Positions 44,701-52,040 of a stretch of DNA of 64,000 nt are shown piece by piece. The notes below the pieces were generated by a model, which saw only the letters and a program-made list of their open reading frames with translations, had not been told where the DNA came from and did no database searches. This stretch comes from an uncultured Prevotellaceae bacterium. GTDB taxonomy: Bacteria; Bacteroidota; Bacteroidia; Bacteroidales; Bacteroidaceae. Within the stretch, counting starts at the first letter, position 1; each line of letters starts with the position of its first letter. The position numbers and the translations under genes were made by a program. Where the stretch lies: the NCBI GenBank assembly GCA_902800185.1, contig CADCDK010000004.1, positions 62,001-126,000 on the forward strand. Direction: 5' to 3'.

Positions 44701-46193
44701 CCCAGAGTATCGACTTCGATGTAAGCAACGACCTCAATGTGGGTACCTACGACCACGTCATCTACCTTGTTGACGAGGACGGCATGTATGAACCGCTCAT
44801 GCTCAGTATCACCGTCGAAGGCGATGAACCTGGATGGTATGTCAATACCGAAATGAAACACTTCTCGATGAACATCATCGGTCAAGTGCGTCTCGGCAAC
44901 GACATCGTCACTGACGAGCGCGACATCGTGGCTGCCTTCAATAGCAAAGGCCAATGCTTAGGCAAAAGCAATGTGAGCTTCAATCCGGCCACCTCACAGA
45001 GCGCGCTCTACCTGACCGTATTCGATTCTACAACCGTCAAGCAGCCGCTCAACTTCAAGCTGTGGCACTACAAGACAGGCAAGACCATGGTGCTGACCCC
45101 CTCACAGGACATCAACTTCCAGTCGGGACAGATTGTCGGCAGCATCGACAACCCCGTCATCTTCAGCACTGGAAGTTCCTATGAGCAGACGCTCTATATC
45201 TGCAAGGGGTGGAACTGGGTATCGCTCAACGTCTATAGCGATGCTTTCCGCAACGGCCTCAACCTGCTCAACAGATTCGATTGGGAGGACGGCGATATCG
45301 TTACCGATGACTCCGATGACCTCACGCTCGTCTATAAGAACGGACAGTGGCTCTCCAACAAGGGTACCGTCATTGGAAACGTCAGTATCTCGCCTGCCAA
45401 GAGCTACCGCATCAAGGCCCGCTTCTTTACCAGCGTAGAGATTCCCGGCAACATCATCAAGCAGAACAGCCTACGCACCATTACGGTGGAACCGGGATGG
45501 AACAACATTGGCTATACACCCATGCTCAACCTGCCCATCGAAACCGCACTGGCCCAGTACTACGACCATGCCAAGGAAGGCGACGTGGTGAAGAGCCAGG
45601 ATGAGTTTGCCATGTTCACCGTCAACATGGGCAAGGGAGAATGGCACGGTAACCTGAAATACATGCATCCGGGACGCGGCTACATGCTCAAGCGTACGGG
45701 AGCCGACACCGTGAAGTTCGTCTATCCGTTCTACGAGCCGGGTACCACGTTCTTCGATAACACGTCGGCAGGCAGCCGTGCTTCCAAGGCCATGAATACC
45801 GATCACGCCCACACCATGTCGCTCGTGGCCAAGGCTTTCGGTGTCGAACTGGCCGAGGGCGACCGTCTGCTGGCCTTTGCCGACAACGAGCTCTGTGGCA
45901 CCACTCTCCTGAACGACTCTCTCTTCTTCATCAGCATCTGCGGCGACAAGTCTGCGGCACTCTCCTTCGCCATTGAGCGCGACGGCGACATCATTGCCGA
46001 GACTGACGCGGTGATGACCTACGAGAACAATGCCGTGAGCGGAACACCTCTGCAGCCCACAGCCATCAACTTTGTGCGCAGCGACGCCCTGCCCACCCAC
46101 GGATGGTACACTCTCGAAGGAATCAAACTCGAAGGTGCCCCCAAGCAGAGAGGCGTATATATTTATAATGGTAAAAAACATATCATCAGATGA
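35757..46193 (+). CDS. Giant secreted multidomain protein with LamG domains
   Basis: One uninterrupted frame encodes 3478 residues. A signal peptide (1-21, ending LQLQA) is followed by beta-sandwich repeats to about 520, a GLUG-like repeat stretch (about 525-760: GFVGMLNEG, GGYMGYRRAN), an F5/8-type domain (793-930: FTATAGSRFDGSSSF), a fibronectin III-like domain (948-1038), two carboxypeptidase-regulatory-like domains (1041-1224: GYVRFPDGTGIADVVV), and a long unassigned part (about 1225-2400) with Gly-rich hydrophobic segments near 1600-1640 and 1918-1945. Two LamG-like domains follow (2407-2615 and 2619-2805: WHHYAMTVNRAHHVANIYLD). The last 450 residues hold GWNW-type modules (ICKGWNWVSLN, VEPGWNNIGYTP), two modules shared with the next gene, and a T9SS-like tail GVYIYNGKKHIIR. 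It is probably a surface adhesin or glycan-binding protein. Its ligand is unknown. Confidence 0.88.
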   Translation: MKVKSLLLILLCFVLPLQLQAEDYVGNRSKYKVWIEGMNVIKAELPTYDQAGYDTWQTDGWLYYHIDGQAQSTRVAVINWWVNETSIANDRTYVYVNMKSACPGKVILDRPTEKKRVITSEQGTVFLYREEGTDHMVAHIEWTVPRELRGKRLHMTWHSHRVGNGAYTGGADIDIDETVIDVPSAPEVVNPDVTEPTIPTELENAGSIMIPWMISTNKIDKAQAFYTTADGTEHTQDLSTDNPYGFVYVPSSQKVTNFYVKAGYTDSENEKLTDLKSNVIKQVPMIHAPIRFNAQPVYDLKGSVMLTWDVEDNDYPDLLEGDMFQIQRSLTGRLEDFKDLITEPFDPKKKNYSFKDSTLIADLSAEQVDAELGIPIVRYRIRRAATAVWGWTYNPTVAYEQPNFSSLHLLKPKNLRSEWLNPDEFTVKLDWDYEESTPTGYAYEGNRSYVWDDRAEMSVCMKIYNRYGVVIDSVVQVLNAEQRQAHTLTMTLPRPCVFYEFEVRVDAKTSPIGNATGNLYFKIRSSDDYATFARRVNEGETTLNAIVLKSVSIENVVVGNNADKPYCGVFEGNGNYISMSLSGTDEALAPFRYTGDGVRLRNIDIRTNVNTSKKFASQLVGVHQSGVGMIEHCNADGTITSSINGDGSHGGFVGMLNEGALFIDKCETYITMKGASTHSCGGYMGYRRANAFCHITNSYARTSNTNSTGCATFMRSSATKDLIWAVITNCYYWEVYGAVQGLSTKGISSEEEPILLGWVGTEYFSQNADYERLTFVPAPATTASIDSTPDRTIEQPTFTATAGSRFDGSSSFRPANLFDNNQNSEWYVGESERKDGLWYVEFKADRDFVPSNVRMTSYYNNMQNFPKTWKMKAKLQESDEWTIILEKSLDTATTSPRYTVFDYPTFTTSQYRFFRFEVTETFGDNEYLDLSELALTTFSRGNYYFETAGTILPTLNWTEQQQSVQLQWETDGLPIDYFEVQRRTKGSDEDWQTIAPNISDTEYEDKTTSPVYTYYYRVRSVNDCEGLSYNYTEEVEGHCVQTGMVDGYVRFPDGTGIADVVVTVSPTQEHPADVKPVEVRTDDSGYYKVEGLRYYTNQSGPYNVSVNIPKDNLSADCADGIPVTFDTESNHTENLIFTVTKGYRFSGYVMYDGTSIPVPGVSFTANGREVRAAGGAVETDRNGKFSFYLLGGDITIQAKKDGHNFYDDGKFSYNFTTDKDEIYFYDKTRVTLIGRIVGGKEQGELPLGNSLSHNNLGNKITMVMALEGDNTSWLVYDNLNKQKKERDTVFVHKAHDTKYKYQTEAHIDRHRITLTADPHTGEYRVELPPVKWKVMQIYAQGYPTLYQEGQTGDVIDLTNATTLHSDTLNGTWQSHEGNGVSQAIVEYHAQYNRIYHSPTLLTYKQVTLDKFDYFGDKQYIAKNLGGDKNTVPLAFKDEKTGETRYTFGHPVFNIDKTYIFRLSAQERYYWNNNLKSDTVDVVKLKGGKVDVYNSMQSSTHHDTVNLNDEGEGTAYIRASQIPYMLTGENALRTITMSLELDGVHYEAEPLKAYVLNVYSTPGAKDMLTCSTPQLIDILRDPPGGSSSAKISKGSTLKYSYQMDMSWKAGLTLGFSVGTKVNTFTGIVAAPMGGGGVVGTNNNATSLLSTSLDLVWSGSGQRAFSYTMTANEDISTSSHNKLIGSNGDVYIGMEQNITVKPATAIRALPDSVFRLMGGEIAAKRMLEIAQGRDEKDSLFHLVREEVLTYGPEVKSTFAYSQDYIVKQLLPNLVEQLRSLMFTGTEAEAQTQANVTGKPVYLSLLQPDDDKFATINFYNGQYFYYTSKTTGSAKGNSYKIILPSDMQPDGKDEVANFYNAMKAWMEMIAQNEKEKLEATELVQNFSVDGGSGISYSEDFTSEYSCMNSFTSPISAGTVDYFDSAGGGWAVLQVVGPVVAKLLGSVLSTSAGGVDTAYGQNDNGMEVSFFGASFKFSLTPAMAFNVVPKHSESKKFNRKESFTISMDRKSHIDFDVYRVKTGTDNVQNSGVMDVFTEDNFYDLVDYNEPYLKRELDMKDIRYARSFVYRTRGGATCRPYEGERTTLFYRPGTVLDERTKKIENPQVKLDKRSVSGVPYGEPARFKAYFTNESEQPEAAYPYFNICLDEASNPKGAKVLIDGLPLTANTRTIGVNPGEVLTKTIEVYAGEDFDYEDIGIIMISLNDPDTNNKATFSVHYLRTAGTIDISSPGDKWVMNTDAQQDAQGYFMPVVISGYDKNQKNFDHIEFQYKESNRGDDYWTNLCSFYANDSLMALASGNKAKIPEHDYITTHFYGEGNEIEKAYDLRAVLFCRNGNEYLTSSSKVLSGIKDTRRPQLFDTPQPKDGILNAGDNIIFDFSENIESNYLSGITNFEVMGETNEGNIQEEPSLKFEEKSYAETEAQRNFSDKDFTLDMMIKPDTTAVDMPIFSHGIDGHRLQLWLTAEKYLKVVVNDSTYLGNKKVTGSGFHHIAMVVDNTHQQLRLYNDSLVGEFDDVAYSGYGPLIFGATNEADVSTRKHYSGRMLETRLWSRAMTPDLLFSTYSERQLTGYEMGLVDYYPMNEGEGQYLTDIATGAHAKLVNTSWALPRGMSLHLDWSEQKDVKGMKLLSKALSRNEESDYTLMFWFKTDVSGRGALLSNGSGRTTDTHARDNFFIGFEGSKLKYRTNGMELVIPGDYSDGQWHHYAMTVNRAHHVANIYLDRSLKHSFYTDSLGGIDGNDIYLGNMVWYNQGTTGANVLHQENALTGNIDELCLFGQALPQSLIQRYSVKSPKGDEKGLITYMGFNRQERIKNNDYVLHPYALNQIIKKDIDGTIIDEHDSLFVDPIATVITHIDQESGAPVQAFQELKNLTYSFVGRNNQLMVSLKESDSRINKRNVYVTISDIPDLNGNYMGSPVTAAFYVDRNPLRWEKKNVDVKSYHEMGQGFTTHIINNSGASHTYTLQGLPKWLTTSKVSDIIGPQETQSIDFDVSNDLNVGTYDHVIYLVDEDGMYEPLMLSITVEGDEPGWYVNTEMKHFSMNIIGQVRLGNDIVTDERDIVAAFNSKGQCLGKSNVSFNPATSQSALYLTVFDSTTVKQPLNFKLWHYKTGKTMVLTPSQDINFQSGQIVGSIDNPVIFSTGSSYEQTLYICKGWNWVSLNVYSDAFRNGLNLLNRFDWEDGDIVTDDSDDLTLVYKNGQWLSNKGTVIGNVSISPAKSYRIKARFFTSVEIPGNIIKQNSLRTITVEPGWNNIGYTPMLNLPIETALAQYYDHAKEGDVVKSQDEFAMFTVNMGKGEWHGNLKYMHPGRGYMLKRTGADTVKFVYPFYEPGTTFFDNTSAGSRASKAMNTDHAHTMSLVAKAFGVELAEGDRLLAFADNELCGTTLLNDSLFFISICGDKSAALSFAIERDGDIIAETDAVMTYENNAVSGTPLQPTAINFVRSDALPTHGWYTLEGIKLEGAPKQRGVYIYNGKKHIIR

Positions 46194-46966
46194 AAAAGAC
46201 AATCCATATCATGATGCTGATAGCAGCCCTCACCATCGCGTGGGGCTGCTCATCAGACTCGTCGGACGACGGCAACTACACATTCACCACAAGCACCGCC
46301 CGCCCCGACTGGGCCGTTGACTGGCACAACAACGAGCCAGCCCCCAACTGGACAGCACCCGACCAGAATCTTTATGAGCACTCCATGTTTTTCATCATCA
46401 CTCTCTCCGACAACCTCATCCCCTTTTCCAATGAAGACGACGTGATGGCTGTATTCATCGGCGACGAGTGTCGCAGCGTTGCCAAGGCAAGCCCGCTGGC
46501 CGACAGGAGCAAAGTGTACTTCGTTCACAATGTGAGAGGCAACGATACCGACAAGGAGGTGTTCTTCACGCTGAAATACTACAGCGGCGGACTTCAACAG
46601 ACCTTTGTGCTCGACGGCAGCAACCAGTATGTGCCCAACCTCACCTTGAATCTTGACAATGATGTGCTCAACCTCATGGCCGGCAGCACCAAGTACCCCT
46701 GCCAGATGATGATAGACCCGGTACTGTCCGAGAAGCTGCCCTTCACACCCTCGCCCGACGACCTGATAGCAGTCTTCGTGGGCAACGAGTGCCGCGGGGT
46801 GGCTCGGGCACAAGAATCCACGTCGATGGTCATCTATGGCCGACACGATGGCGAAGAGGGAACGCTGCGCTACTACAGCGCCGAGCAGAAAGGCATCTAT
46901 ACGTTCAACGAGAAGCTGACCATCCAAGCCCTTTCGCAGCCCATCGAGGTGCCGCTCTCCTTCTGA
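46190..46966 (+). CDS. Lipoprotein made of two modules shared with the giant protein
   Basis: This 258-residue protein has a lipoprotein signal (LTIAWGCSSDSSDD, Cys at about residue 20). Its body is two copies of one beta module: residues about 64-150 with EDDVMAVFIGDECRSVAKA and about 168-258 with PDDLIAVFVGNECRGVARA. The same pattern occurs twice at the end of the giant protein (ERDIVAAFNSKGQCLGKSN near residue 3050 and EGDRLLAFADNELCGTTLL near 3368). Its start overlaps the giant gene's stop by 4 bp. This strongly suggests that the two products work together, perhaps as anchor and client on the cell surface. No known family name is recognised. Confidence 0.75.
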   Translation: MKKTIHIMMLIAALTIAWGCSSDSSDDGNYTFTTSTARPDWAVDWHNNEPAPNWTAPDQNLYEHSMFFIITLSDNLIPFSNEDDVMAVFIGDECRSVAKASPLADRSKVYFVHNVRGNDTDKEVFFTLKYYSGGLQQTFVLDGSNQYVPNLTLNLDNDVLNLMAGSTKYPCQMMIDPVLSEKLPFTPSPDDLIAVFVGNECRGVARAQESTSMVIYGRHDGEEGTLRYYSAEQKGIYTFNEKLTIQALSQPIEVPLSF

Positions 46967-47002
46967 TACAACCAATAGTAACTAATTTTTTAAAAGATAC
47001 AA

Positions 47003-48022
47003 ATGATGAAAAAAAGCTTGTGCCGGTTCGCCCGGCTCTTTCCACTGCCGCTTCTGGCAGCATCCCTGCTCGTAGCGTCATGCTCGTCCGACGATTCCAA
47101 CTCGCCCAACCAGCAGCCCGATCCCGAGCAGCCCGCATCGCGCCCCATCTATGTTGAGGTCAGCGAAAACAAAATTGTCAACACCGCAGAGGCCCGTCAG
47201 ATGACACGTGCCGCCATTACCGAACTCTCTACATTAAAAAAATTCAAAATGGCTGCCTATAACGGGGATGTATTGGATGTATTTAAAGTTAAAAAAGAAA
47301 CTGGCAACTGGGTGGTCAATGGCGATTGGCCGCCGGTTCCGAACAATTCTTCTGTTACTTTCTATGCTTATAACGGTGATTTTAGCGACGATTTTAAGGA
47401 TGATTATAACATCGGTGTTGATTTCTATTATAACAGCGGCAACCCTTACATCAGCTTTAAAGTGGAAGAGGGTGCGAACTTTCAGCAAGACCTGCTCGTA
47501 GCCAAAACGGCAACCACCTTTGATGCCAACAATGGTCTGGTCATCCTCACCCTCGACCATGCCTGCGCCGCCCTCGACTTCACCATCGCCCTCTCAGAGA
47601 ACGCTGCAGCAAAGGACAAGACGGTGGTGATGAAGTCGGCCACGCTCTACAACGTAAAGAACAAGGGCAATTACTACTATAATGCCAATGAAGGTAAAGG
47701 AGCATGGAGCGAACTGAAAGCAGAAGGAACAGTGTCCTACACGCTTGAATCGACCAGTGGCACATCTCTTTCCACCACACCTCATCGCCTTGCTTGCAAC
47801 TACATCTTCATGATTCCTCAAACGCTTACCGCTTGGAATAAATCCGATGCTACCGACGGCACCTATATAGACGTGGTGCTCTCTGTCGGTGGTGGTGATT
47901 ACAAGACCGTGCGCTTCCCGTTCCCCAAGGAGTTGAAGGCTGGCGACTATTATCCCATTGACATCATCATCAAGGCTGGTGCTAAAGACATCATCGAAGG
48001 CAAACGCATTTTCCCGTCATAA
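47003..48022 (+). CDS. Fimbrillin-like lipoprotein
   Basis: This 339-residue protein has a lipoprotein signal (LLAASLLVASCSSDD, Cys at about residue 28). The mature part carries QMTRAAITELSTLKKFKMAAYN and SVTFYAYNGD, the pattern of Mfa-like/fimbrillin proteins, in which an Arg-Ala site before the first strand is cut by a trypsin-like protease (here TRA at about residues 73-75). The later part (ITLDHACAALDFTIALSEN-like segment and YIFMIPQTL) also fits the family. Fimbrillins polymerise into type V pili by donor-strand exchange. It lies 36 bp after the module lipoprotein and 23 bp before the 58-residue ORF. It may be a pilus subunit or a non-polymerising relative. Confidence 0.78.
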   Translation: MMKKSLCRFARLFPLPLLAASLLVASCSSDDSNSPNQQPDPEQPASRPIYVEVSENKIVNTAEARQMTRAAITELSTLKKFKMAAYNGDVLDVFKVKKETGNWVVNGDWPPVPNNSSVTFYAYNGDFSDDFKDDYNIGVDFYYNSGNPYISFKVEEGANFQQDLLVAKTATTFDANNGLVILTLDHACAALDFTIALSENAAAKDKTVVMKSATLYNVKNKGNYYYNANEGKGAWSELKAEGTVSYTLESTSGTSLSTTPHRLACNYIFMIPQTLTAWNKSDATDGTYIDVVLSVGGGDYKTVRFPFPKELKAGDYYPIDIIIKAGAKDIIEGKRIFPS

Positions 48023-48045
48023 CCCATCGATAAAATACAAACACA

Positions 48046-48222
48046 ATGAAAAAATACATAAAACCCTCCACTATGAGCCATGAGCTCATGACCAGACACA
48101 ACACGCTCACCGAGGCAAGTGTTGTCCAAGTAAACGGTTTCAAAGAACAGGAAAGAACCACCCTCGGCGGCGACGATGCCGATGCTTCGCGAGAGGTGGG
48201 GGCTTCCTCAGTTTGGGAATAA
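48046..48222 (+). CDS. 58-residue peptide, last gene of the surface operon
   Basis: A short ORF of 58 codons starts with ATG 23 bp after the fimbrillin-like gene and stops 18 bp before a strong terminator. It begins MKKYIKPSTMSHELMTRHNT, contains a Gly-Gly followed by an acidic run (TLGGDDADASREVG), and ends SSVWE. It has no signal peptide and no membrane segment. Small Bacteroidales ORFs with an MKKYxKP start and an acidic, Trp-containing end are a recurring type in my recollection, but I know no function. The good position in the operon and the codon usage in line with its neighbours support it as a real gene. There is no peptide-modifying enzyme or C39 exporter nearby. Confidence 0.6.
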   Translation: MKKYIKPSTMSHELMTRHNTLTEASVVQVNGFKEQERTTLGGDDADASREVGASSVWE

Positions 48223-48240
48223 CATATTAACACGTACATC

Positions 48241-48290
48241 AAGAGGGTGTGTCAATTTTGTTTTGACACACCCTCTTCTTGATGATTTTT
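48241..48290 (+). terminator. Strong terminator of the surface-protein operon
   Basis: AAGAGGGTGTGTCAA (48241-48255) and TTGACACACCCTCTT (48263-48277) form a perfect 15-bp stem with a 7-nt loop, and TTTTT follows at 48286-48290. This closes the transcription unit that begins at 31855. Confidence 0.92.
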
Positions 48291-48498
48291 CTTGACAAAG
48301 ACCCTCTGGAGAATCGTGTATTTGCAAGCGAGGGACACCTCGCTTCCAAATATGCGAGTATTTTGCAGCCTGCAAAATGAGCTATTGGTCGATTTTTAGA
48401 GTATATTTGTTTGGGAATTAAATCATAAAATCAGCCCCCTAATAATCAGATGGTTACGTTTAAAATGTGCATTAATTTGAGAAATAATTCCAAGAATC
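48291..48498. other. Intergenic stretch with two small hairpins
   Basis: No gene is seen here. AAGCGAGG/CCTCGCTT (48326-48333 and 48338-48345) and ATTTTGCA/TGCAAAAT (48360-48367 and 48371-48378) are two neighbouring inverted repeats. A TATATTTG box occurs at 48402-48409 without a matching -33 element. The stretch could be a dispersed intergenic repeat or a structured RNA; neither can be shown from one copy. Confidence 0.45.
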
Positions 48499-48528
48499 TT
48501 GCCCAATTCAAAAATAGTTGTATCTTTG
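48499..48528 (+). promoter_or_regulatory. Promoter of the broken AlbA_2-type gene
   Basis: TTG (48499-48501), 19 nt, and TATCTTTG (48521-48528) match the Bacteroidetes consensus. The first ATG of the gene follows about 97 nt downstream. Confidence 0.75.
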
Positions 48529-48625
48529 CACCGTGAAACTGCGCGAAGGTGGGCTACACTTCAGCAAAGAACATATTCTTTGCATTCGGTTTGCACCACC
48601 CTTGCACCCAAAATTAGAGAATACG

Positions 48626-50156
48626 ATGAGTACAATAGAAGAATTGCAGAAACTCCGTGAGCGTGAAGACCACGTAGAGTTCAAGAAGGCAGAGCATAAC
48701 TACCCGTTCGCAGGAGGCCAGAAGACCGACCCCAAAGACCGTAGGCATTGTGTATTAGGATATGTTGTTCCATATACGCGTTCGTACCGAAGAACTGTAT
48801 GACGAGAAGCAACGTCGTGTCCTTGTCATCAATGTGCCTTCTCGTCCTGTTGGTAAGGCACTTCGTTTCGAGAGTGTTCCCTTGATGCGAGTGGGCGAAA
48901 GTCTGCGTGAAATGGACGATGCTGAATACTTCTCCATCATTTCCGAGCAAGACCCAGATTTCTCATCCCGTGTCTGCAAGGGGCTTACTATTGAAGACCT
49001 TGATGCTGAAGCTGTAGAAAACATGCGCAAACTCATTGCTGACAAGCAGAAACGGACTGATGCAAATACCATTCCTCTGCCACAATTACTGAAAGACCTG
49101 TTGCTGATTGATGATGATGGCAATATGAAATATGCGACTCTTTTGTTGTTGGGAAAGTCTGAAGCCATCAATCGTTATCTGCCACAGGCAAATGTTGTGA
49201 TAGAATACAGAACCAGTCAAAGCCAAGTACGCTACAGCGCCCGTCAGGAATACCGTCTTCCGTTGTTCGTCGCTATCGAGAAGATATGGGAATACATCAA
49301 CCAACCTGCTTGCAATCCGCTACTACACATCAATGATCTACCTCGCATCCTCGATTGTCCGGCATTCAACAAAGAGACTATTCGTGAGGCCATTATTAAC
49401 GCTATGATTCACCGTAGCCTACAGATGGGGTCTGACATCTTCATCCATCTTTATCCTGATATGGTGGAAATCTCTAACCCTGGCGGATTCCCATACGGCG
49501 TAAACATCGGCAATATCCTCACCGTCAACAGTTCGCCCCGTAGCCGACTGATGGCCGAAGTGATAGAAAAGACGGGATTGATAGAGCGAAGCGGACAGGG
49601 TGTTGACATCATGTTTACCAACTGCATCAAGGAGGGCAAACCGCTTCCTGACTACTCCTATTCTGATGATTATCAGGTGGACTTGCGCTTCTACGGTGAG
49701 ATTCCTGACGATGCCTTTTACCTCTTTGCCCAGGATATTTGCCATACCCCCGAACTCGAAAGTCAGATGAATACTTTCGACTGGCTGACGCTTCACTATA
49801 TCTGGAAAGGTAATGCAGAGGCTGTTTATAAGGAGAGTTGCCCGAAATTAATAGAAATGGGGTTGATTGCAGAAGATGTGTATTTTGGATATGTCCTTTC
49901 CACCCGCTATCTGCTTTATAAACCGCATGTGAAATCTGTAGTCGGGCAATATGAAATCAATCATATCCAAATAGTTTATCATGTGATTCGGCGTAACGGC
50001 GATGCATCCATGAGTGATTTTGTGGCAGCATTCGACGGCATTTTGACACAAAAGCAAGTGCGTAACCTCATCGAAGGTCTTTGCAAAACGCCACTGATTG
50101 CTTCACATGGTAATGCACGTGCTACGAGATATATTTGGATAAATAGTAACACTTAA
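48626..50156 (+). pseudogene. AlbA_2/Schlafen-type ATP-binding protein gene with internal deletion
   Basis: Two frames together encode most of a known Bacteroidales protein with an AlbA_2 (Schlafen AAA_4-like) N-terminal domain and a C-terminal HATPase-like region. The first frame (48626-48802) gives EEFKKAEHNYP-type sequence (DHVEFKKAEHNYPFAGGQKT) and then CVLGYVV. The second frame (48762-50156) resumes at HIRVRTEELYDEKQRRVLVI and continues through SGQGVDIMFTNCIKEGK. In intact relatives about 40 residues with an ANExGG-type motif lie between these points, so roughly 120 nt have been lost with a frame change. The second frame has an ATG at 48762 and could still give a 464-residue product without the DNA/nucleotide-binding N-terminus. 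The promoter is intact. Confidence 0.75.
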
Positions 50157-50167
50157 ACCGAACAAAT

Positions 50168-51346
50168 ATGCGACAAAGATTCTTCTATTTATTTGTATTG
50201 GCTACGTTACTTGTATCTTGCTCTGGGGGCAAGGTGAAGTATCGTATCGGAATATCACAGTGTTCGGATGACATCTGGCGTGACAAACAGAATGCTGAAT
50301 TGCGTATGGGTGCTTATTTCCATGATAATGTGGAACTGAAGTTTGCTGCGGCCTACGATAGCGACGAGCGGCAGGTGCAGCAGATTGACAGCCTTGTGAA
50401 TAATGGTATCGACTTGCTGATTGTGGCACCCAATCAGGTGCAGACCATCTCGCCTGCCATCGACCGTGCCTACGATAAGGGTATCCCCGTCATCGTGTTC
50501 GAGCGCAAGACCAGTTCACAGAAATATACCGCCTTTATCAGTGCCGACAACTACGAGATGGGGCGCGTGATGGGCGAATACATTGTTTCTCGGCTACATG
50601 GTCGGGGAACGGTGTTAGAGATAAAAGGATTAGAAGGCTCGTCGCCCGCCATAGAGCGTCACAACGGTTTCATGGACGCCTTGAAGGGAATACCAGGCAT
50701 CAAGGTCGTGGGCTCGCTGCAGGGTGACTGGACGGAACCTACAGCATACGAGACGACGAAACAATGGCTTTTAAATAATAAAGATGTACGCGTAGACTTA
50801 GTGTTTGCTGCCAACGACCGCACGGCGATGGGAGCAAGGAAAGCACTTGGAGGAGAGGTACTATATTGTGGTATCGATGGCTTGCCGGGAGAGAACGGCG
50901 GCATCCAACTGGTGCGCGACTCTTTGCTCGACGCTTCGTACATCTATCCCACACATGGTGATCAAATCATTGAATTGGCCGTTAATATTCTCGAAGGAAA
51001 ACCCTACGAGAAAGAGACGCTGATGATGTCGGCCTTGGTGACAAGCGACAATGCCAAGGTGCTGCTGATGCAGGGCGAGGAGTTGATGCAACAGGCTGAT
51101 CGTCTGGATCAGTTACACAATAAAGCCGACAACTACCTGCATGAGCTTGACACGCAGCGTATTGTGATTTGGCTGGCCATCGGCATCATCGCATTACTCA
51201 TCGTCGTCATCGTATTGTTCTACCTCTATCATTTGCGGAAAATCAATATGCAAAGAGAGCGCGTAGTTAACACTTTATGGAACCTTAAACCAGAAAATGT
51301 CCCAGCCAATGTACACGGCAAGCCGTCCTACACCGTTTGGCGGTGA
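50168..51346 (+). pseudogene. Sensor half of a hybrid two-component system, truncated
   Basis: This 392-residue frame has a lipoprotein-like or cleaved signal (VLATLLVSCSGG), a periplasmic sugar-binding domain of the LacI/RbsB kind (RIGISQCSDDIWR, LLIVAPNQVQTISPAID, GIPVIVFERK, VFAANDRTAMGARKAL) and one membrane segment at about residues 333-355. This is the fructose-sensor architecture of BT1754 in Bacteroides thetaiotaomicron. After KINMQRERVVN the expected kinase, receiver and AraC domains are missing; the frame runs about 28 residues into a GH32 gene in the wrong frame and stops. The product could bind sugar but could not signal. An assembly join is an alternative explanation. Confidence 0.8.
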
Positions 51347-51611
51347 CGTGCAGGCGCAGTGCATCGCCTTTTCCAATGATGGCGGCAAGACATTTACAAA
51401 ATATGAGGGAAATCCCGTCTTGACTGCCGAAGACAAGGACTTCCGCGACCCGCGTCCCTTCTGGAACGAGGACATTAAGACATGGAACCTGATACTGGCT
51501 GCTGGTCAGGAGATGCGTATCTATTCATCTAAAGACTTGAAGAAATGGAAGTACGAAAGTTCGTTCGGCAAGGAATATGGTAATCACGGTGGTGTGTGGG
51601 AGTGTCCGGAC

Positions 51612-51656
51612 CTATTTGAATTGAGAAATGGAGAAAATGAGAAAATGAGAAAGTGG
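51612..51656. repeat. Heptad-like repeat inside the GH32 remnant
   Basis: A run of imperfect units built on GAGAAA/ATGAGAA encodes the segment LRNGENEKMRKW, which replaces a variable loop just after the catalytic ECPDL motif. Confidence 0.55.
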
Positions 51657-52002
51657 GTGCTCATCTGCAACATCAACCCAGGTGGACCTTTTGGCGGTAG
51701 TGCCACGCAGTACTTCGTGGGGCGGTTCGATGGACACAAGTTCACCTGTGAGTCGAAGCCTGAGATAACGAAGTGGCTCGATTATGGCAAGGACCACTAT
51801 GCCACCGTCTCGTTCTATAATGCTCCAGACAATCGACGCACAGTGCTGGCATGGATGTCGAACTGGCAGTACGCTAACCAGGTGCCGACGAAGCAGTTCC
51901 GCAGTGCCAACTCGATAGCCCGCGACCTCGGACTGTTTGAGTACAAGGGCGAGACTTATGTCAGCGTCGTGCCCTCAAAAGAGATGCTGGCTGCACGCGG
52001 AC

Positions 52003-52040
52003 AAAAAATCGTAAATGGTAAATCGGTAAATCGTAAATTA
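52003..52040. repeat. Heptad-like repeat, second array in the GH32 remnant
   Basis: Units close to TAAATCG (AAATCGT, AAATGGT, AAATCGG, TAAATCG, TAAATTA) encode KIVNGKSVNRKLL. The frame stays open. Confidence 0.6.

Noticed and set aside
48046-48222. Interpretation of the 58-residue peptide as a classic Gly-Gly leader bacteriocin
   Set aside because: No C39 peptidase exporter, radical SAM, YcaO or lanthipeptide enzyme is present in the window, and the exporter at 23077 lacks a C39 domain. It is kept only as a peptide gene of unknown role.
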